Below are positions 18,709-27,111 of a DNA stretch of 64,000 nucleotides, piece by piece. The first letter of the stretch is position 1. Each line of letters opens with the position of its first letter. A program made the position numbers and the translations under genes. Source of the stretch: Chryseobacterium polytrichastri (lineage in GTDB: Bacteria; Bacteroidota; Bacteroidia; Flavobacteriales; Weeksellaceae); NCBI RefSeq assembly GCF_900142445.1, contig NZ_FRAV01000002.1, positions 124,001-188,000 on the forward strand, given 5' to 3'. The notes beneath the pieces are model-generated. The model was not told the DNA's origin. It saw only the letters and a list, made by a program, of their open reading frames with translations, and searched no databases.

Positions 18709-19173
18709 TTATCTTTTATAAGTAATGTATGATAAATCCTTTACACCATCTCCGTTATAATCTATGATGCTAGGAACTTCCAGCAGTTTCAATTCTGAAC
18801 TGGAAAGTACGATTACTCTGTAGCTTATTTTAGTATTGTCATCGTAGGTTACTACCATATCTTTGGTGTCTGCATCATAAGTAAATTTACCATCATGTTT
18901 AGCCGTAATTTGGCAATCAGCTCCTACACCTCCGTATTCAGTGTAAGATGTGAAATAATCTGTTCTGAAAAGAGTAGTATTTTTTACTGCACACCCTGAA
19001 GGAGTATCACTATAAAGTACCGTTTTATTGTCTTTTCCAGAAATGATTTCTGATTTACTGTTTTTCCATTCTCCTCTTAGAGTATCCAGGTCATATCCCA
19101 GAACATTATCATCATCTTTACAAGAAGAAAGGGCTAAAGCGGAAAAGGCAAATAAAAGTAGTTGTTTTTTCAT
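18709..19173 (-). CDS. lipocalin-like lipoprotein
   Basis: A 154-aa lipoprotein with a lipobox ALSSC followed by KDDDN, so the mature protein starts at the lipidated Cys. After that, LRGEWKNSKSEI and later TYDADTKDMVVTYDD resemble the lipocalin-like domains common in exported Bacteroidota proteins. The function is unknown. The frame continues by two codons to a GTG at 19179, but that GTG overlaps the -7 box TAAATTTG; I therefore start at the ATG at 19173, giving a predicted leaderless mRNA. Confidence 0.78.
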   Translation of the reverse strand: MKKQLLLFAFSALALSSCKDDDNVLGYDLDTLRGEWKNSKSEIISGKDNKTVLYSDTPSGCAVKNTTLFRTDYFTSYTEYGGVGADCQITAKHDGKFTYDADTKDMVVTYDDNTKISYRVIVLSSSELKLLEVPSIIDYNGDGVKDLSYITYKR

Positions 19174-19178
19174 TTTCA

Positions 19179-19186
19179 CAAATTTA
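19179..19186 (-). promoter_or_regulatory. -7 box of the lipocalin-like gene, leaderless spacing
   Basis: On the - strand TAAATTTG matches TAnnTTTG exactly and ends 5 nt before the ATG. This decides the start codon against the in-frame GTG inside the box. Confidence 0.55.
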
Positions 19187-19283
19187 AGAATATGCTAAAA
19201 TATAAATAAATTTGAAATATTTGTAATGAAATTCAGCTTTTTTAAACGAATGTTTGTAAAAAAGATAATTTGAGGGAAGGGTT

Positions 19284-19397
19284 TAGGGCTTAGGTTTTAG
19301 GAATTAGTTTTTTAAAATGAAATTAATCGTAAAATTTTCATTTAAAATTCTTCTCAATATTAAAAACTAAAACCTAATTCCTATTTATCTAAGCCCT
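19284..19397. repeat. long imperfect inverted repeat
   Basis: The left arm AGGGCTTAGG...AGGAATTAG...TTTTTTA (19284-19313) is mirrored by TAAAAACTAAAACCTAATTCC...TCTAAGCCCT at 19361-19397, with small insertions. It lies between the alcohol dehydrogenase stop and the lipocalin-like promoter. It may end dehydrogenase transcription, or be a dispersed palindromic element. Confidence 0.6.
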
Positions 19398-19402
19398 TGA
19401 TT

Positions 19403-20566
19403 TTAATAACTCATTTCTACAATCTTGTAGGCATCCTGAGGTGTCAGTTTTTTATGTTCACCTAAGCCAACCCATTTTCTTTCTGTAAAGGCTTTTTCTA
19501 CTCTTTCGGCAGTCCCTTTATAGTCTTCTGTATATTCTGAAAGTTTAGTTTTAATATCTAAGCTATGGAAAAATTCTTCCAGTTTTTTAATTCCTAATTC
19601 AGCTTTTTCTTCAAGAGTTCCTTCTGTGATTCCCCAAACTCTTTCTGCATATTGCGCTAACTTTCCTTTTTTGGAATCAAAATTATAACGGTAATGAGAT
19701 GGTGCAATCACGGCTAATGTTCTTGCGTGATCAATTCCGTAATAAGCGGTTAATTCGTGTCCCATAGCATGAACTGCCCAGTCTGTAATCACTCCTTTCT
19801 GAATTAAACCGTTCAATGCCATTGTACAGCACCACATAAAGTTTCCTGCAGCATCATAATCGAAATTTTCTGCTAAAACTTTTGGGGCAGTTTCCTGTAA
19901 ACTGATCAGAATGCTTTCTGCAATTCTTTCCTGTAAATCAGCAGAAGATGGAGCTGTCATGGATTGTTCTAAAACATGAGTGTAAGCATCTGTTAATCCG
20001 TTAACGATTTGTCTTTTGGGAATAGATCTTACCACTTCCGGGTCTAAAACAGAGAATTCAGGGAAAAGTCCGGGGCCTCCTGAAGATAATTTTTCGTTCG
20101 TTTCTCTTCTTGAAATCACATATCCTGAATTCATTTCAGAACCTGTTGCAGGTAAGGTTAAAATAGAACCGAAAGGCATTCCTTCTCCTTCAAAAGTTCT
20201 AACAGGTTTTGTCAAAATTTCCCAAGGCTCTCCTTCATAATTGGCAGCAGCAGAGAGGAATTTTGTTCCGTCAATCACAGAACCACCACCAACAGCCAGA
20301 AGATAGGTGATTTTTTTTTCTTTGATTACTTTTAAAGCCTCTATTAAAACTTCATATTCAGGATTGGCAGGAACTCCACCGAATTCATGTACATCATGAG
20401 CTTTTAAAGCTTCTTTTACTTGGTCGTAAACACCATTACTTTTGATGCTTCCGCCACCGTAGATCATTAATATTTTAGCATCTTGAGGGATTTCTTTTGA
20501 GATTTTAGCGATCTCACCTTTCCCGAAAAGTATTTTTGTTGGATTCTTAAATTCGAAATTAAGCAT
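19403..20566 (-). CDS. iron-containing alcohol dehydrogenase (YqhD/BDH type)
   Basis: The 387-aa protein is a group III Fe-type alcohol dehydrogenase. The nucleotide-binding YGGGSIK and AVGGGSVIDG motifs (36-42, 91-100) are intact, as are the metal ligands D193, H197, H266 and H280, in the pattern known from E. coli YqhD. It likely reduces aldehydes with NADPH or NADH in the cytoplasm, as a detoxifying or redox-balancing enzyme. It stands alone, with a -7 box (TAAATTTG) 22 nt upstream and an inverted repeat downstream. Confidence 0.92.
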   Translation of the reverse strand: MLNFEFKNPTKILFGKGEIAKISKEIPQDAKILMIYGGGSIKSNGVYDQVKEALKAHDVHEFGGVPANPEYEVLIEALKVIKEKKITYLLAVGGGSVIDGTKFLSAAANYEGEPWEILTKPVRTFEGEGMPFGSILTLPATGSEMNSGYVISRRETNEKLSSGGPGLFPEFSVLDPEVVRSIPKRQIVNGLTDAYTHVLEQSMTAPSSADLQERIAESILISLQETAPKVLAENFDYDAAGNFMWCCTMALNGLIQKGVITDWAVHAMGHELTAYYGIDHARTLAVIAPSHYRYNFDSKKGKLAQYAERVWGITEGTLEEKAELGIKKLEEFFHSLDIKTKLSEYTEDYKGTAERVEKAFTERKWVGLGEHKKLTPQDAYKIVEMSY

Positions 20567-20588
20567 TGTTCTTAAATTTTTTGTAAAT

Positions 20589-20596
20589 CAAATTTA
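20589..20596 (-). promoter_or_regulatory. -7 box of the alcohol dehydrogenase gene
   Basis: On the - strand TAAATTTG matches TAnnTTTG, 22 nt before the ATG. A -33 box was not found at the usual spacing. Confidence 0.45.
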
Positions 20597-20599
20597 CGC

Positions 20600-21240
20600 A
20601 ATGCAAAGTAAAAACTGAGTTAAGAAAGGTTTAAAATTCGTATGATTATATTTAATTTAAACTATCGAAATTTGATGTATTTATTAATCAATAACGTGTA
20701 ATCAATAATATGCACGGTCATTCAGAACGAAACGAAGTATAGTGAAGAATCTCAACTTAATATTCTTAATTACTTCATCCAAGCTTAGAATCTGTTTAAA
20801 TTTCTAAATTTGATTTTTTGTATACCCTTCAAATCTTTATCTAAATCATATTTATTAAGGATTTTTTGATTAAAAAAGATAATGTACTGATGACGTGTTT
20901 CTCTAACGCAAAGCTTTAGCTTCATTATGCCTATTTTCAGGGAGCAAAGGATAGAATCAACAAAGTTGATTCGTCGAAGCGTATGGATATGCATACAGCT
21001 TCATCAGTGACGAAGTCGCATCACTTTGCCCACTTAAAATAAAGCAAAATTATTCATCAACTTTGCGTTAATGTTTTTAATCAAAAAATAATTTCAAACA
21101 TGATCTATTGAGTTTTGTTGGTGAAAGTGTTTGGAAGTTAGGTGTATATAAATCTCTGAGTGAAATTTACACAGGCTCTAATGGTTAAAATTAAAACATA
21201 TTAGATTCTTCCTTCGTCAGAATGACAAATGCAGTCTAAA
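20600..21240. repeat. repeat-rich gene-free spacer
   Basis: No convincing gene is seen in this stretch. It carries a dispersed-repeat piece GTCATTCAGAACGAAACGAA (from 20718), a reversed relative near AGATTCTTCCTTCGTCAGAA (21203-21222), and an outward pair CTAACGCAAAG (20902) and CTTTGCGTTAA (21060). A GATTC/GAATC palindrome lies near 20950-20975. The texts match those in the purN-purH spacer, so this is a nest of degraded dispersed palindromes. A 69-codon frame on the - strand runs through these repeats and was not accepted. Confidence 0.55.
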
Positions 21241-21822
21241 TTAGTAAATTCCATTACTTTTCGCTTCTAATTTCCCTGTCTTTTTATTAACCTTCACTAA
21301 AAACGATTCTTTTTGAGTCGCATTTTTCTGTTTTGAAATATACATCGAAATATATTGGTCATCCGTTTTATAAGAACCACCTAATGGATTGGTTGAGTCA
21401 AATGTAAAACCATAAGTTTTGGCAATGAGAAGCGCTTCCGGTAAATTGTCTACAGATCCTATGAAATCTCTTAATTGTTGTTCATTATTAAAATATTCAG
21501 TCTTATTATTTTTACAGGCTAAAATATAAGAGAAACAATCACTTGTTGTACATTGCTGAAAGAAACCTTTTTCCGGAACAGGATCATTGAGTGTCATAAA
21601 ATCGGGCATCTGGCTTTCGTAGATGATTGATTTATCAGGATCAGGATCTTCGATGTTGCGAAGAACGGACCAATATTGATATTTTTTATCAGGCTTGATA
21701 AAAGGGTATAGGAGATCTGTATTATCTAATATTTCGGGGATTTTTTTATAATCCGCAGAAACTGTTTTTTGCGAAAATAATAAACTTGGTAGTAAAAAAG
21801 AAATGATTAAAATAATTTTCAT
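21241..21822 (-). CDS. exported hypothetical protein
   Basis: A 193-aa protein with a clear signal peptide (MKIILIISFLLPSLLFSQ, cleaved before KT). The mature part has a Cys pair in FQQCTTSDCFSYILACK and a C-terminal segment ESFLVKVNKKTGKLEAKSN that looks like the beta-hairpin ends of small exported domains. No family was recognised. It is the last of three exported genes on the - strand (22474, 21886, 21241), each separated by 60-180 nt; they may be one loose unit. Confidence 0.75.
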   Translation of the reverse strand: MKIILIISFLLPSLLFSQKTVSADYKKIPEILDNTDLLYPFIKPDKKYQYWSVLRNIEDPDPDKSIIYESQMPDFMTLNDPVPEKGFFQQCTTSDCFSYILACKNNKTEYFNNEQQLRDFIGSVDNLPEALLIAKTYGFTFDSTNPLGGSYKTDDQYISMYISKQKNATQKESFLVKVNKKTGKLEAKSNGIY

Positions 21823-21885
21823 ACTTATTATTTTATGGAATGAGATGTTACACCTGATAAGGCACTTTTTTAATACGAGCTATTT

Positions 21886-22290
21886 TTATTCCAATATAAT
21901 TTTATAGTATCCTTTTTCATCTTTTACATCAATACCAATTCCTTTAAATGTTAATTTATTAATCTGGTAACCATCACAACCTCCTTTAAATTCAGAGGAT
22001 TGAATTGAAAAATTGAAATTTTTAACATTAGAATTAAAAATATAATTTTTTGTACCATTATAAGCACCCACATTTTCTAAAATGACCTTATTATCTGATG
22101 TTTTTGTAAGTTGTATTCCCGATTGATTTTCTTCACTCACTGAAAAATTACTAAGTGTTCCATTTGTGATTAGATTTTCATCATTAGCATTAACGAATTC
22201 AAAAGCGATCGTTTGAGGAGCATTATAACAATCGTCACCACAGGCTGTAAAAATAAAAGCCATAAAAAGGAATAAAAATATTTTTTTCAT
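21886..22290 (-). CDS. hypothetical lipoprotein
   Basis: A 134-aa lipoprotein with lipobox IFTACGDDC, so lipidation at Cys17. The acidic GDD after the Cys is compatible with outer-membrane or surface sorting in Bacteroidota, which is inference. The rest is predicted beta-rich with GGCDGYQINKLTF and an ending YYKIILE. No family recognised. A TACCTTTA box, one base off the -7 consensus, lies about 20 nt upstream. Confidence 0.75.
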   Translation of the reverse strand: MKKIFLFLFMAFIFTACGDDCYNAPQTIAFEFVNANDENLITNGTLSNFSVSEENQSGIQLTKTSDNKVILENVGAYNGTKNYIFNSNVKNFNFSIQSSEFKGGCDGYQINKLTFKGIGIDVKDEKGYYKIILE

Positions 22291-22473
22291 TGGATGCGGA
22301 TTAATTACTGTTAAAGGTAAAATTAATCATTAATGTGTTGTATTCAAAATTATTATAAACTCGAATTACTATAACGAACCCTAAATATTTTTAAAACCTG
22401 TGAAAGCTGATAATCTGTGATATCCATTTCTGATTTTATGAAAGGGTAATAATGATTTCTAGAGTCTAGTATT

Positions 22474-23457
22474 TTATTTGTGACAAAAAATTAATAAATA
22501 GTTCCTGACTATAAAGTTAGTTTCATCCCCAATATTTCTAAATGATTTACAAGCCTTTTCTTGATCTTTCATAACTAAATATGATATTCCTAGATTAATA
22601 TAAATTTCATTTGTTATATATCGAATTCTTTCATTTGTTAAGACAGAACTATTTAAATTATTTATTTCGGTATAACTATTAGCAGCATTTTGAAAGTCAT
22701 TGATTTCAAAATATTTATTTCCTTCCTGTGAGATTTTGTATAATTTTTTTTCATCCTTATTAATAAAACTATTGAACATTTTAAAGAAATTGAATTGTTG
22801 CTCAACCAGTAAATCTAACCCTGAATCATTTATGAAATATTTTTCAGCTGATAATAATGATTTTGTAAATTCTTTGTCAAAACTTTTTGAAATACTGTTT
22901 ATTACTTTGATATCTGTAATTTTATTATTCTTTGTTAATATAAATTGTGCTTTAAAAATATTATTATTACTTGAATTTTCAGAATAACTGGGAATGTTTT
23001 TCATAAAATAAGCGTCAGTTCCTCCATTATAATTAAATATTGGTTTGATTACTTCATTTGAAATAAAAACTATATTATTCTCAAAATTAATTTCTTTGGG
23101 TTGGAATTCAGGATATTTTTTTAAGAACAAATTTTTAGATAAGAAATAATAATTTTTGTCGTCACCTTCTTCATTTGTTATCAGATAATCTTCTTGAAAT
23201 TTGTAATTGATTTTTCTAAAATCTGTATTAATTGTTTTAGAATCAATAGAAGCTTTAAAAATCTGATTGTTAATTTTAAAATTATTCCCAATAAAAACAT
23301 ACTCCATAAATGATGAAAACATTTTCTGATTAACTTCTAAAGGATTACCATTTTGATATGTGATTTTATCTAATATCCAAGATCCTTGTAGTTTATTAAT
23401 TTGACTAAACGAAAAAAATGATAGTAATAAAAAAGTAATAGATAATTTTTTTTTCAT
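22474..23457 (-). CDS. exported hypothetical protein with lipocalin-like start and TPR-like end
   Basis: A 327-aa protein with a signal peptide (to about FFSFSQ). Residues 22-60 (LQGSWILDKITYQNGNP) resemble lipocalin-like domains. The middle, with GGTDAYFMKNI and FILTKNNKITDIKVI, resembles the TonB C-terminal-type domain used in many exported Bacteroidota proteins. The end (about 245-325) has two TPR-like helices (YFEINDFQNAANSY, GISYLVMKDQEKACKSF). It is Asn- and Lys-rich. The role is unknown; the domains suggest a protein-binding periplasmic factor. Confidence 0.72.
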   Translation of the reverse strand: MKKKLSITFLLLSFFSFSQINKLQGSWILDKITYQNGNPLEVNQKMFSSFMEYVFIGNNFKINNQIFKASIDSKTINTDFRKINYKFQEDYLITNEEGDDKNYYFLSKNLFLKKYPEFQPKEINFENNIVFISNEVIKPIFNYNGGTDAYFMKNIPSYSENSSNNNIFKAQFILTKNNKITDIKVINSISKSFDKEFTKSLLSAEKYFINDSGLDLLVEQQFNFFKMFNSFINKDEKKLYKISQEGNKYFEINDFQNAANSYTEINNLNSSVLTNERIRYITNEIYINLGISYLVMKDQEKACKSFRNIGDETNFIVRNYLLIFCHK

Positions 23458-23558
23458 TTGAGATAGCTTTATTTTTTAATTAGGACCTTAATATTAAATT
23501 GAGCCCAAATTTATAGAATTATTTATATTACTTTTAAATAAATGAAACCAAAATCCAT

Positions 23559-23566
23559 TACATTTG
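23559..23566 (+). promoter_or_regulatory. -7 box of the PEP carboxylase gene, leaderless spacing
   Basis: TACATTTG fits TAnnTTTG exactly and ends 4 nt before the ATG at 23571. No clear -33 box was found. Confidence 0.55.
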
Positions 23567-23570
23567 TTAT

Positions 23571-26105
23571 ATGATACACGACCAACGCGCAGAAAAATTC
23601 AGGCAGATCGTGGAAAATAAATTCCAGATCTACAACTCGTTATTTATGAGTTTGCCTTATGATAAAATGACAAATATCGGGATGTTACTTCCGTTTTTGT
23701 ATGAAGAAAGTAAGAACGGCTACGAAGCGGGAAAGACTCCTGAAGAGATTGTCGAAGACTTCTTTAAAAGCCATACGGATCTACAATCGGAGGAGCAAAA
23801 AACCGAGCTTCTTTTCAAGATTATTCAATATATTGAAAGGCAGGTTGTTTTGTTTGACAGTATCGAAGATGCTGCTTTTCCAAGTTTGCATTCAGAAAGT
23901 GACAGCGGAACGGTAACCAATCTTTTTGAGCGTTCTCTTCAAGATCATAAACTGGAGAAAGTGCGTGAAAAGTTAAAAGACTTTACCGTAAAAGTTGTTT
24001 TCACAGCGCATCCAACACAGTTTTATCCGAGTTCGGTTCAGAGAATTATTCAGGATTTAAGAACGGCAATTACAACAGATTCTGTAACTAATATTGATAC
24101 CTTGCTTCAACAGCTGGGAAAAACACCTTTCGTTAATAAACAGAAACCTACTCCAATTGACGAAGCATTAAGTATTATTTCGTATTTGAGATATGTATAT
24201 TACGACACGATTGGTGAGCTATTTACAAAAATAAGAAAGACTTTTGGAAGTGATCATTTTCACCTTCACCAAGATATTATTCAGCTAGGTTTCTGGCCGG
24301 GTGGTGACAGAGATGGAAATCCTTTTGTGACGGCTGATGTTACTAAAAGAGTATCAGAAGAACTTCGTTCAGCTATTTTAAAATCGTATTACAGTCACTT
24401 AAAATTTATCAGAAGAAGATTAAGTTTCAGAGGCGTTTCAGAAGTTTTACAGCAGTTGAATGACGAGTTATATGGTGCTATTTTCAATAATGAACAGATC
24501 ACGACAGAGGATATTTTGAAAAAAGCCAATGAAGCAGAAAAGATCTTGGTAGAACATCATAATTCTTTGTTTTTGGAGCTTTTACTAAACTTTAGAGATC
24601 GTGTGAAAATCTTCGGAACTCACTTTGCGACGTTGGATATTCGACAAGACAGTAGAATTCACCAACAGGTAATTAATGAAGTGTATGCTAAAGTCTACGG
24701 TGCAGAGGAGGCGAGTAATGAGGCGAAGTTTAAACGATTAATTGAAGTTTCAGATAAGGTAAACGCTGATGATTTTGAAGGAATTGTAAAAGATACTTTA
24801 TTGACGGTTTCTCAAATCACAGGAATTCAACAATCGAACGGATTGAGAGGAATGAACCGTTATATTATCTCTAATTCTGATGCTGTAAAAGATGTGATGA
24901 ATGTGTATGCATTTTTCAAAGTTTGCGGGTACAAAGATGAAGAGATTGATATGGATATTGTTCCCCTTTTCGAAACCATGGAAGGTCTTGCGAATGCTGA
25001 AAATGTGATGAATGAATTGTACCAAAATCCTATCTATAAAAAGCATTTGGCGAAAAGAGGAAATCAACAAACGATTATGTTGGGCTTTTCAGACGGGACA
25101 AAAGACGGTGGTTATTTAAAAGCCAACTGGGAGATTTACAAAGCAAAAGAAACCCTAACGAAACTGTCTGAAGAAAGTGGAATTAAAGTAGTATTCTTCG
25201 ATGGTAGAGGTGGGCCTCCCGCAAGAGGTGGTGGGAAAACACATGATTTCTATGCTTCTCAAGGAAATACAATTGCGAATAATAAGATCGAATTAACCAT
25301 TCAGGGACAGACGATCACAAGTATTTTTGGAAATAAAGAACAGGCAAAATACAACTTTGAACAGTTGCTAACGGCTGGCGTTGAAAATGATGTTTTCAAG
25401 AATTCTAAAAAAGATTTAACAGGAAAAGAGAGAAAGCTGATTATTGAATTGGCAGATATCAGTTATAAAAAATATTCAGATCTAAAGGCACATCCTATGT
25501 TCGTTCCGTATTTGCGGGAAATGAGTACATTGGAATATTACGGTAAGACAAATATCGGAAGCCGCCCATCAAAACGTGGAGGCGACAGCGAATTGAGATT
25601 TGAGGATCTAAGAGCGATACCATTTGTGGGATCATGGTCTCAATTGAAACAAAATGTGCCTGGGTTCTTCGGATTCGGATTTGCTATGGAAGAAATGAAA
25701 AAGCAAGGAAGATTTGAAGAGGTAAGAGATTTATATAAAGGTTCAGACTTCTTTAAAACTTTAGTTTTGAACTCGATGATGAGTATGAACAAATCTTATT
25801 TCCCCTTAACATATTACATTAAAAGCAATCCAAAATTCGGAGCTTTCTGGAATGTTCTTTTTGAAGAATATAATCTTTCAAAAGATATCATGTTGGAATT
25901 AACCGGCTTTAAAATGCTTCAGGAAGAGGATCCTTTATCAAGAAAATCGGTGAAAATTCGTGAAAAAATTGTTCTTCCGTTATTAAGTATTCAGCAATAT
26001 GCTTTAATGAAAATTCAAAAAAGAGAAGGCAATAAAGAAGCGTATGAAAAATTGGTAACGCGTTCGTTGTTCGGGAATATTAATGCGAGTAGGAATTCGG
26101 CGTAA
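23571..26105 (+). CDS. ppc: phosphoenolpyruvate carboxylase
   Basis: The enzyme adds bicarbonate to PEP, giving oxaloacetate to refill the TCA cycle. The 844-aa protein shows the catalytic VFTAHPTQ motif with H147, WPGGDRDGNPFVTADV, the mobile-loop motif GRGGPPARGGG (about 545-555, replacing the GRGGTVGRGGGP of proteobacterial enzymes), GSRPSKRGG and a RAIPFVGSWSQ motif. The C-terminus NASRNSA stands where enterobacterial enzymes end in GMRNTG. It is somewhat shorter than typical enzymes, as in other Bacteroidota. The mRNA is probably leaderless. A lipoprotein gene follows after 9 nt. Confidence 0.94.
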   Translation: MIHDQRAEKFRQIVENKFQIYNSLFMSLPYDKMTNIGMLLPFLYEESKNGYEAGKTPEEIVEDFFKSHTDLQSEEQKTELLFKIIQYIERQVVLFDSIEDAAFPSLHSESDSGTVTNLFERSLQDHKLEKVREKLKDFTVKVVFTAHPTQFYPSSVQRIIQDLRTAITTDSVTNIDTLLQQLGKTPFVNKQKPTPIDEALSIISYLRYVYYDTIGELFTKIRKTFGSDHFHLHQDIIQLGFWPGGDRDGNPFVTADVTKRVSEELRSAILKSYYSHLKFIRRRLSFRGVSEVLQQLNDELYGAIFNNEQITTEDILKKANEAEKILVEHHNSLFLELLLNFRDRVKIFGTHFATLDIRQDSRIHQQVINEVYAKVYGAEEASNEAKFKRLIEVSDKVNADDFEGIVKDTLLTVSQITGIQQSNGLRGMNRYIISNSDAVKDVMNVYAFFKVCGYKDEEIDMDIVPLFETMEGLANAENVMNELYQNPIYKKHLAKRGNQQTIMLGFSDGTKDGGYLKANWEIYKAKETLTKLSEESGIKVVFFDGRGGPPARGGGKTHDFYASQGNTIANNKIELTIQGQTITSIFGNKEQAKYNFEQLLTAGVENDVFKNSKKDLTGKERKLIIELADISYKKYSDLKAHPMFVPYLREMSTLEYYGKTNIGSRPSKRGGDSELRFEDLRAIPFVGSWSQLKQNVPGFFGFGFAMEEMKKQGRFEEVRDLYKGSDFFKTLVLNSMMSMNKSYFPLTYYIKSNPKFGAFWNVLFEEYNLSKDIMLELTGFKMLQEEDPLSRKSVKIREKIVLPLLSIQQYALMKIQKREGNKEAYEKLVTRSLFGNINASRNSA

Positions 26106-26114
26106 TAAGGTGTG

Positions 26115-26870
26115 ATGAAAAAGAGTTTTCTTATAGCAATGTTCACATTTTTAGCATTGTCGAGTTGTAAAAAAGAAGAAAAAGCTAAACCCATTTCTGA
26201 GAAAAATGATGTAATTGCTACAACTAATCCAACTGAAAATGAAGAGGTAGTAAAGGTTGATCGCATAACAAAGAAAAATCCGAAAGATTTTATCCCAAAA
26301 GGCTTTGTGTTTTTTGAGGAAGTTTATGGAGATCTGAATAAAGATGGACTGAAAGACTGTATTTTAATTATCAAAGGAACTGATAAAGATAAATTTGTTG
26401 TAGATGAAAGTCGTGGAAAATTAGATCGTAATCGTAGAGGAATTATTGTTCTTTTTAAAACTAAAAACAATGATTATGAATTAATTACTGAAAATAACAC
26501 TTGCTTCTCTTCTGAAAATGAAGAAGGCGGAGCATATTATGCTCCTGAATTGATGGTGTATGAGGAAAAGGGTAATTTATTTGTTCATTATGCTCATGGC
26601 AGGTATGGATATTGGAAATATACGTTTAGATTAAAAGATTCCGATTTTCAGCTTATTGGTTATGATTCAAGTGATAATACAGGACCACGAGTTAACAACG
26701 AAACCAGTATTAATTATTTAACAATGAAAAGGCAGGATAAAACAAATATGAATAACGATGCAGAAAGCGGAGATGAAGTGTTTGAAGAAAAATGGAGTAC
26801 AATTAAAGTGCAAAAGCCTATCATGCTTTCTGAAATTAAAGATTTTGATGAATTAGACAGTTCTATTTAA
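26115..26870 (+). CDS. hypothetical lipoprotein
   Basis: A 251-aa lipoprotein with lipobox ALSSC followed by KKEEK. The mature protein has a linker rich in Thr, Asn and Glu, then EVYGDLNKDGLKDCILII, which resembles the FG-GAP/EF-hand-like DxNxDGxxD calcium loop found in exported Bacteroidota proteins. The function is unknown. I used the ATG at 26115 rather than the GTG three bases before. It lies 9 nt after ppc and may be cotranscribed by read-through, without an obvious functional link. Confidence 0.78.
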   Translation: MKKSFLIAMFTFLALSSCKKEEKAKPISEKNDVIATTNPTENEEVVKVDRITKKNPKDFIPKGFVFFEEVYGDLNKDGLKDCILIIKGTDKDKFVVDESRGKLDRNRRGIIVLFKTKNNDYELITENNTCFSSENEEGGAYYAPELMVYEEKGNLFVHYAHGRYGYWKYTFRLKDSDFQLIGYDSSDNTGPRVNNETSINYLTMKRQDKTNMNNDAESGDEVFEEKWSTIKVQKPIMLSEIKDFDELDSSI

Positions 26871-26875
26871 AATAT

Positions 26876-26902
26876 AAGCCTCTCCATTCGAGAGGCTTTT
26901 TT
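26876..26902 (+). terminator. intrinsic terminator
   Basis: AAGCCTCTC (26876-26884) and GAGAGGCTT (26890-26898) form a perfect 9-bp stem followed by seven T, directly after the lipoprotein stop. Confidence 0.93.
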
Positions 26903-27070
26903 TGTTATTAATCTCTGTAAACTAAATGTTTAGTAGTAATAATTTCAGGCAGCAAGCTTTTAATTAAATAATATTTCTTTACAAAATAAAAAATAAGATT
27001 CATCCTCACTCTTGGATTATCATAGATTCTAAAGAATGCCTGAATTGGATTTTAAAACATTTTAATCAAT

Positions 27071-27108
27071 AAAAAAGAGCTGCTTAATGAGTTAGGCAGC
27101 TTTTTTTT
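27071..27108. terminator. terminator of the subtilisin-like gene (possibly both strands)
   Basis: AAGAGCTGC and GCAGCTTTTTTTT pair around a 12-nt loop, with an A-run on the left. It lies just after the stop of the - strand protease gene; the T-run on the right could also stop + strand transcription. Confidence 0.75.
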
Positions 27109-27111
27109 AAT

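Noticed and set aside
20785-20994. 69-codon frame on the - strand
   Set aside because: It runs through degenerate dispersed repeats and has no protein-like features.
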